Shown here piece by piece: positions 58,584-64,000 of a DNA stretch of 64,000 nucleotides. A program made the position numbers and the translations under genes. The stretch spans positions 87,119,168 through 87,183,167 of the forward strand of contig OX235270.1 of assembly GCA_944472135.2 (NCBI GenBank), written 5' to 3'. This DNA comes from Trichobilharzia regenti (taxonomy: Eukaryota; Platyhelminthes; Trematoda; Strigeidida; Schistosomatidae). Below the pieces are notes generated by a model. That model worked only from the letters and a program-made list of their open reading frames with translations. It did no database searches and was not told where the DNA came from. The stretch's first letter is position 1. Each line of letters begins with the position of its first letter.

Positions 58584-58994
58584 TTCCTAGTGCCTACAAT
58601 GCACCGTGTTTGTATTTTAAATGAATAAGATAATCCTTTCTTGGACAACTTATCAATGATTAAAGTCTAAATGAAATGAAACTCCACAGTTTTATTAGGT
58701 GACTAAAATTATTCACATTTTAACTCAAATTTTATCACAAATAACGTCAACTGGCTAACTCCAGTAAATCACCATTAAATGTTTACTCAGCCAAAGTTTG
58801 GGATTCTATACACACACCATCTGATATTGAACTCTCGATCACCGAGTGTCATAAAGCAGTCTCTTCCTAGAATCTTATGAAGTCAAAATTATAAAACTTA
58901 GTCTTCATTTGAAACTCTTATATTACTTCTGCTGGGATTCATACTTATTTGGCACGTATAGTTTGTTTTAAAAGGCATTTTTCATAATCACTCT

Positions 58995-59064
58995 GTAACA
59001 ACGAAAGGCAAGACACAGAATCCAAGGTATCTTTTTCATTAATCAAACCGCTGTTTACAGATAC

Positions 59065-59067
<3 letters not shown>
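58995..59067. repeat. dispersed module shared with 45170-45250
   Basis: GAAAGGCAAGACACAGAATC, AAGGTAT and AATCAAACCGCTG in the same order as at 45.18 kb. Confidence 0.65.
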
Positions 59068-59114
<47 letters not shown>

Positions 59115-59122
59115 GTATCTGT
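59057..59122. repeat. AT-cored perfect palindrome
   Basis: ACAGATACAGGT, then (AT)21 (59069-59110), then ACCTGTATCTGT. The non-AT arms are exact reverse complements of 12 bp, so the 66-bp whole is a perfect palindrome able to extrude a cruciform. Confidence 0.95.
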
Positions 59123-59849
59123 TCATTGTGTGCCCACATAATTTCCTATGGTTTATTGCGGAAAGATATTTATTGGTTTTCTTTCATCTCAAGGAAAAAC
59201 GTCAATAGGAAGTTAAAACATTTATCTAGTTCCGCATTATCATCTAATATCATTTACATAAAACATAAAAATAACACCTAAGTCCCCGAAGAGTATCAAG
59301 CGAATACCTGTAGACCGGTATGTACGCAACGAAAAACGAATGTTTGTAACAATTTTACACTTTTACGCTTTAGCTGTTCACAGTGTTATCTGACGTAACA
59401 AATATCTTAGAAATGATGCTGACTTAAAACTCATCCTGGTGGTGCCATTTTTAAAGTGCTTTCATGAAAACATTGAGTTCGTCAAAATTGTTCTTCTGAA
59501 ATTTATTTTATAAAATCTTGAAAACAGTTATACTTTCAAAATGGATTTCTGGATATGATTGTAAGAATTCTTTTATAGTGGAAATATAACTGGAGACAGC
59601 GTCTGATTACCGAACGAGAAACACTTCATTTCAAAGATTGAATTGAGAGTAATGGTTGAAATGCACAACAGCATTTGTTTGCGAAATGAATAAACGTTTA
59701 TGGTCAGTTCAAGTGATAGAAAAATCTAGAAACTAATATAAGACTTTCGTGATACGCTAACGAAAATATCAAGTTCCGTTTTATCTTATTGTATTTACTG
59801 AATGTGTGCAACTTATATTATGCATTATTATTGAATTTACATTTATTGT
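59123..59849. other. No gene recognised
   Basis: AT-rich spacer. Confidence 0.4.
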
Positions 59850-60900
59850 ACCCTTGGGTTCCGAGTAGCACACAGGCTTCAACACCATATCAATTTCCCT
59901 ATTCCCCCCGATCCTCTTCAAATGGCCCCAAAATTGCTCGTAGTCTCTTGTCTCCTCTTCGCACGATCTCTCCCATGTCAATATTGGCCCACGTCCAACT
60001 CGTTGTTTTCCACTCGGCTTCCATTCAAGCGATGTCACCTCCTTGGCGTGTTTCTCATCCAACTCCATTTTCTTTTGCATATTTAAGCAACAATAGGTTC
60101 CTGATTGGTTCACTTCCAGGATCTGTTTTGCTAATTCTTTCTGGCCATATGAAGTCCACTGTGAAGACAGTGAAGGTGGCTGTCGATAAAAGTCTGAAGT
60201 AGCCTTTTAGGAATGCTTTTTATGATATGCTAAGTCTCTGCACTTTCTATTAGTGTTGAAAATCGGAACTTTTTTCTTTCCGCTGAGTTAGTGTAGAAGA
60301 TTTCCAGATTGATTTCAGAGTGATGGTCTGTCTGGCCTTTCCGATTTTGGTTTTGACATCGTCACCCGTGCTTTGTGCCCATTGTGTAGATAATTGAAGT
60401 GACTTCTTCCACATTTATTCCATTGACAGCGATTGGTGCTTGTTGCTGGCTGATGGTTATTTTCACCACCTCCATATATATACCAACTAGTTGGTTTTCA
60501 GCTGTAAGCCATCGAATTTATGTTATATTAGATATTAATCGTCCATGAAGTCTAGACATTCTAGTCTTCTCATCGGTCCAATGCACTCCTGTCCTCTCGC
60601 TTCCTACCCACGGTGTGCCAAATAATCCAGCAGGAAGCCTTGTCTCACTCCTGTTTTCACTTCAAAGACTTCACTGAGTTTTCTGTTGTTGATCCCTTAA
60701 AATGTTGCATTATGATATAGTTGCTGAATTAGGTTGATAAAGATTTAGGGTTCGCCATAGTGTTGAACTAATTCACAGTCAGCGCTGTTGACGATTTTCT
60801 CAAAGTCGATGAAGTTAGGGTAGAGGTTGGCTGCCATTCTATGATTTCTTTTATGATGATGACACGTACAGTCACTATTTGAACCACACATATATTGTGC
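59850..60900 (-). mobile_element. RTE-clade retrotransposon relic, RT to C-terminus
   Basis: On the minus strand, near 60.83-60.8 kb it reads LPNFIDFEKIVNSA, matching the RT block FIDFEKAFDSV. Near 60.66 kb it reads VKTGVRQGFLL, matching VRQGCLLSPFLF. From 60113 to 59781 it has AKEVTSLEWKPSGKQRVGRG, then WERSCEEETRDYEQ and the end of the protein. The tail over 59.85-59.88 kb resembles other RTE ends. Many stops; dead. Confidence 0.8.
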
Positions 60901-63115
60901 ATGAATAAATACTCTATTGTGATAAAAATGTGTTGAGTTCAGTCAACATATCATTCCGTAAGTGATTCCAATGTATTTAACATGACCTCCTAACTTATCT
61001 TATATAATTCTAATTTCCCTTGGTTCTAATGCATTTTTCGATATATCTGCAAATGGTGTTCGATTATTCCAATGAAATGTGTTGACCAATAATTAAGTGA
61101 GCAAAGAATAAGTGTTTAATAAACCGCCCTCTACCTTACTACATTACTTGTTATTACCCTTATCTTGTCCATCCTTACTACATGATATTATGCAAGTTGA
61201 CGATTAGCAATGGTCTAGTTATTTCCAGTTTACTTAGCCTAGAGGGGTGTATTATTAAAGATCTATGCAAGTCCACCTTTTCTGATGACCTAAATGACCT
61301 CCAGCTACTGGTATAACTTACGTATTTCACTTCATATTCATTAAATCGTAGTTGGTAAGTTAAATTATTCTGTTGAGTCGATGAGATCCATAAGCTGATT
61401 AAATTTGTTTTGGATGAACTTACAGGTTGAAATCCCGGACAAGACTAAAAAATGCATATGTGGAGAGAAAATGACTCTGCTAAGCATCGCCAGGCTATTG
61501 TTGGTTATACATTTAGTTGCGACCACTATTCTATCAGGAAGTCTGTAAGAGTTGCTAAGTCGTACATTATAATTTTTGTGGATATTTCCTTCTCGAAATC
61601 GAAGCTCTCCTTTAATAAAATATTGAGTATATGTCACAGTTTGCTACTGAAATGACCAATATCTGCTACAGCTTCAGAAATAGAGAATACTAAAATGTCA
61701 GTAGCGCAGTATTATCAGTATTGTGGTGATATTGCGTCACAAAAGTTCGGTGGGATTACTTTTATTCTTGGAGGAGTTGGTGTCGCCGTTCACACTGACA
61801 AAACGGTGCTAATTAAAAAAACATGAATCTTGGTAGGAGTAGAGCAAAGCAGGTTTGGGTGCTGGGACTGTAAGATACAAATGTTCGGAAAGAGTTGGTA
61901 GAACGCATCTAAAACAGAATTGGAGTTGTTTTAACACCAATAATACAACCACTAGTCCCCTCAGACACTACCATCCACAGATGAGTGGAGAGGGGTTATT
62001 CTCAACTGTCATCACTAGGCTATATTCATTCTAAAGTCAATCATTGTTCAGAATTGGTAGATCCTATGAGTGGAACCCATTCAAATTCCGTTTAAAGATT
62101 CTCGGTCAATCTGAAAAATCGTATTAGAACGATAAATGGTTCCCGAAATGGTATGGTATATAGTCACTTAGACAAATTTTTGTATCGACATTGGTTATAC
62201 ATGCCTGGAACCAATCATATGAGAAACTGAGATAAATGTTTGCGGCATATTAGAGACATATACCCTGTGTAATTCATTTTTGTTGAATATATATCTTATA
62301 AATGCACTTGTTTTACCGATTAAATATCACTTTTCACATCGAAGAATCAGGTTGATTGTTTCAAGTTTACTTGACTTCGGTGTCTATTCTTTACTGTCAC
62401 CTTGTAGTTAAGCCTACTAAATAACTGCACTGACCACAGTCAACCACTTTAAAACTGATAAATTGGAAGAAAACTGAAGGTCTTAGTTTCTAGCTTGTCC
62501 GGAGCTTAACCGTGAACCAATAAATATTATTTTTTAAAACTCATTTGACATATTCAAGTGGGCATTTAAACAAATGAAAGAATCGTTTAGACAGACAAAA
62601 GTCAACAAATAATTTTTTTCTAAAAGTATATGTGTTCAACAACTCCCAAAGAAATAAGTTGTTCTCTCTTTAGATTATTTAGAAGTTTAAATTTATTTCA
62701 CAACACGTGAACACTTCATCTACAAAAGACAATTAATCAGACTGGCAGGCCAGTTTACCACAACCGATTTTAATTTCTCGAAGTGCACCAGTAACACACT
62801 GATTAGTAATAATCATTGTCTTGTGTTTCGTCCTTAATGTTGGTTCTGACTTAATTCTATCAGTCAAAGTCTAAGCCAAGAAAATAAGCAAATGCAAAAC
62901 TGGTCTGTTTGAGTAAGATTGAATCAAACAAGTGGCTACTTAAGTGATACAACACATACTTATTTTCAAAATAGCGTCCCTACCTATGAAGAGAACAAAA
63001 CTACTAATGATCAAACTTAGGTTTATTTGGGACAAAATACAATGTACAACTTAAAAAATGACAAACTTTACATTGATTTCATAACTTCTAAATATTATCT
63101 GCCATACTATGATGG
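60901..63115. other. 2.2 kb without a recognised gene
   Basis: Frames at 61365-61637 (minus) and 61452-61655 (plus) overlap each other and have no recognisable domain. Around 61.8-62.25 kb composition is less AT-rich, perhaps an unrecognised repeat. Confidence 0.4.
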
Positions 63116-63335
63116 GCGTCGGTGGTTCAGTGGTAAAGTAGTCACCAGCCACGCACATGGTATAGCTAACACACTTCTCAACCTCCTTAGCCAGTAGTAA
63201 TCTCAATAAAGAGCGAATGCTGGGCATGAAGCTAGCAACTCCACCCTGCAAAAAATGAACATCAATACCAGTGAAGCTCGAAAGCTCACGACTGAAGCCT
63301 TATGTTCCAGTGGGAATGCAAAGGAGCAAACAAAA
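63116..63335 (+). mobile_element. tRNA-headed SINE, family 1, diverged copy
   Basis: Head GCGTCGGTGGTTCAGTGGTA, body with AATAAAGAGCGAATGCTGGG and GCTAGCAACTCCACCCTG, tail GCCTTATGTTCCAGTGGGAA. Box B is largely deleted, so it should be transcriptionally dead. Confidence 0.8.
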
Positions 63336-64000
63336 TTTTAATTAGAATCCTTTCAGTGTTTGCACCTCACGTTTCCTTTTCAGTGAATTTTCTGTTGAAA
63401 CACAAATTAGTATTGCTTCTCCAAAGTCATCACTCGACATGGTCCTTTACAAGGCAGCGGATTTTGTACTATGTATCCTATTGGTTTTTGACTAAACTAT
63501 AGTAGTCGGTGAAATAAGATATTCTCTCCAAATATTTATAAAAGCTGTAACAAGCTTCCTCCACAATGAAGTAATACTGAAATTAACATTTCAATTAAAT
63601 TTAAAAGTTATTGACAAAATTTGAATTTTATAAAGCAACAACAACAGTACATTGACTACCTAAGTGGAAGTTACTTATCCTCATAACCTCAGAAATTTAC
63701 ATGGACACAAGATGAATGTTGTTGAATAAGGTACGGTACAGTAGAAAAAACAGGAACATATTCTTGTTTTTCTTTGTTTACATGCAAGTTTCTGACACAG
63801 GAAGTCTTCTGTGTGGCACACTGCAGATCAATAAAATTATTGCATTTACCGGTTAAATTAATCGTGATATGAATGCTTGTTTCTTCTTTTTCACTAAAGC
63901 ACGAATGTATGTGAAGAGGATTTTTCTACAATATCACGGTTTCAGCAGAATAATATAAGTGGACTATAAGTGTAGAAAAGAATGTTAAGGTTTAGGCCCA
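63336..64000. other. No gene recognised
   Basis: AT-rich sequence to the end of the window. Confidence 0.4.

Overview
This window looks like a transposon-rich, intergenic or intronic piece of an AT-rich flatworm genome, most likely a schistosome or close relative. The diagnosis rests on the mixture of repeats: tRNA-headed SINEs carrying hammerhead ribozyme modules (the Sm-alpha type known from schistosomes), RTE-clade non-LTR retrotransposons, a CR1/Jockey-type LINE, and Penelope-like elements (PLEs) with YVDD reverse transcriptase and GIY-YIG endonuclease remnants. I cannot name the species. I found no host gene, rRNA, functional tRNA, CRISPR array or bacterial-type operon. The longest open frame (217 codons) is a retrotransposon fragment, and all recognisable coding sequence is broken by frameshifts, stops or truncation. 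Host exons hidden between repeats cannot be excluded by eye.

Layout. 0-8.5 kb: RTE endonuclease and reverse transcriptase (RT) C-terminal fragments, then a tRNA-Gly-headed SINE with a clear target-site duplication (TSD). 9.2-12.3 kb: two degraded RTE copies of a second type (SR2-like) in the same orientation. 15-19.4 kb: an inverted-repeat pair, a second tRNA-headed SINE, a CR1/Jockey-type RT fragment with its 3' region, and a PLE endonuclease remnant. 20.8-25.9 kb: hammerhead SINEs and a 2 kb PLE. 28-30 kb: two RTE fragments on the minus strand. 31-36 kb: SINEs, including two hammerhead copies. 36.6-37.6 kb: a long RTE fragment. 38-40 kb: PLE 3' modules and a perfect 96-bp palindrome. 42-45.2 kb: a PLE RT fragment, then an inverted copy of the 16.5-18.6 kb block that has gained a 159-bp foldback insertion. 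46-57 kb: a hammerhead SINE dimer, RTE and SINE copies, an inverted copy of the 22.6-24.6 kb PLE, and an inverted copy of the 5.8-6.5 kb endonuclease fragment inside a longer RTE relic. 59-64 kb: one more RTE relic, an AT-cored palindrome and a last SINE.

How the parts relate. The first SINE family ends in the same 3' sequence as the RTE elements, so the RTE machinery probably moved it. The hammerhead SINEs recur as inverted or tandem partial dimers, and every copy I can read has a changed catalytic core. Three inverted repeat pairs of 0.6-2.2 kb sit 20-48 kb apart. The best leads for something undescribed are the foldback insertion at 43.1 kb, the perfect palindrome at 39.6 kb with a hammerhead-like motif, and the SINE-LINE composite shared by the 16 kb and 44 kb loci.
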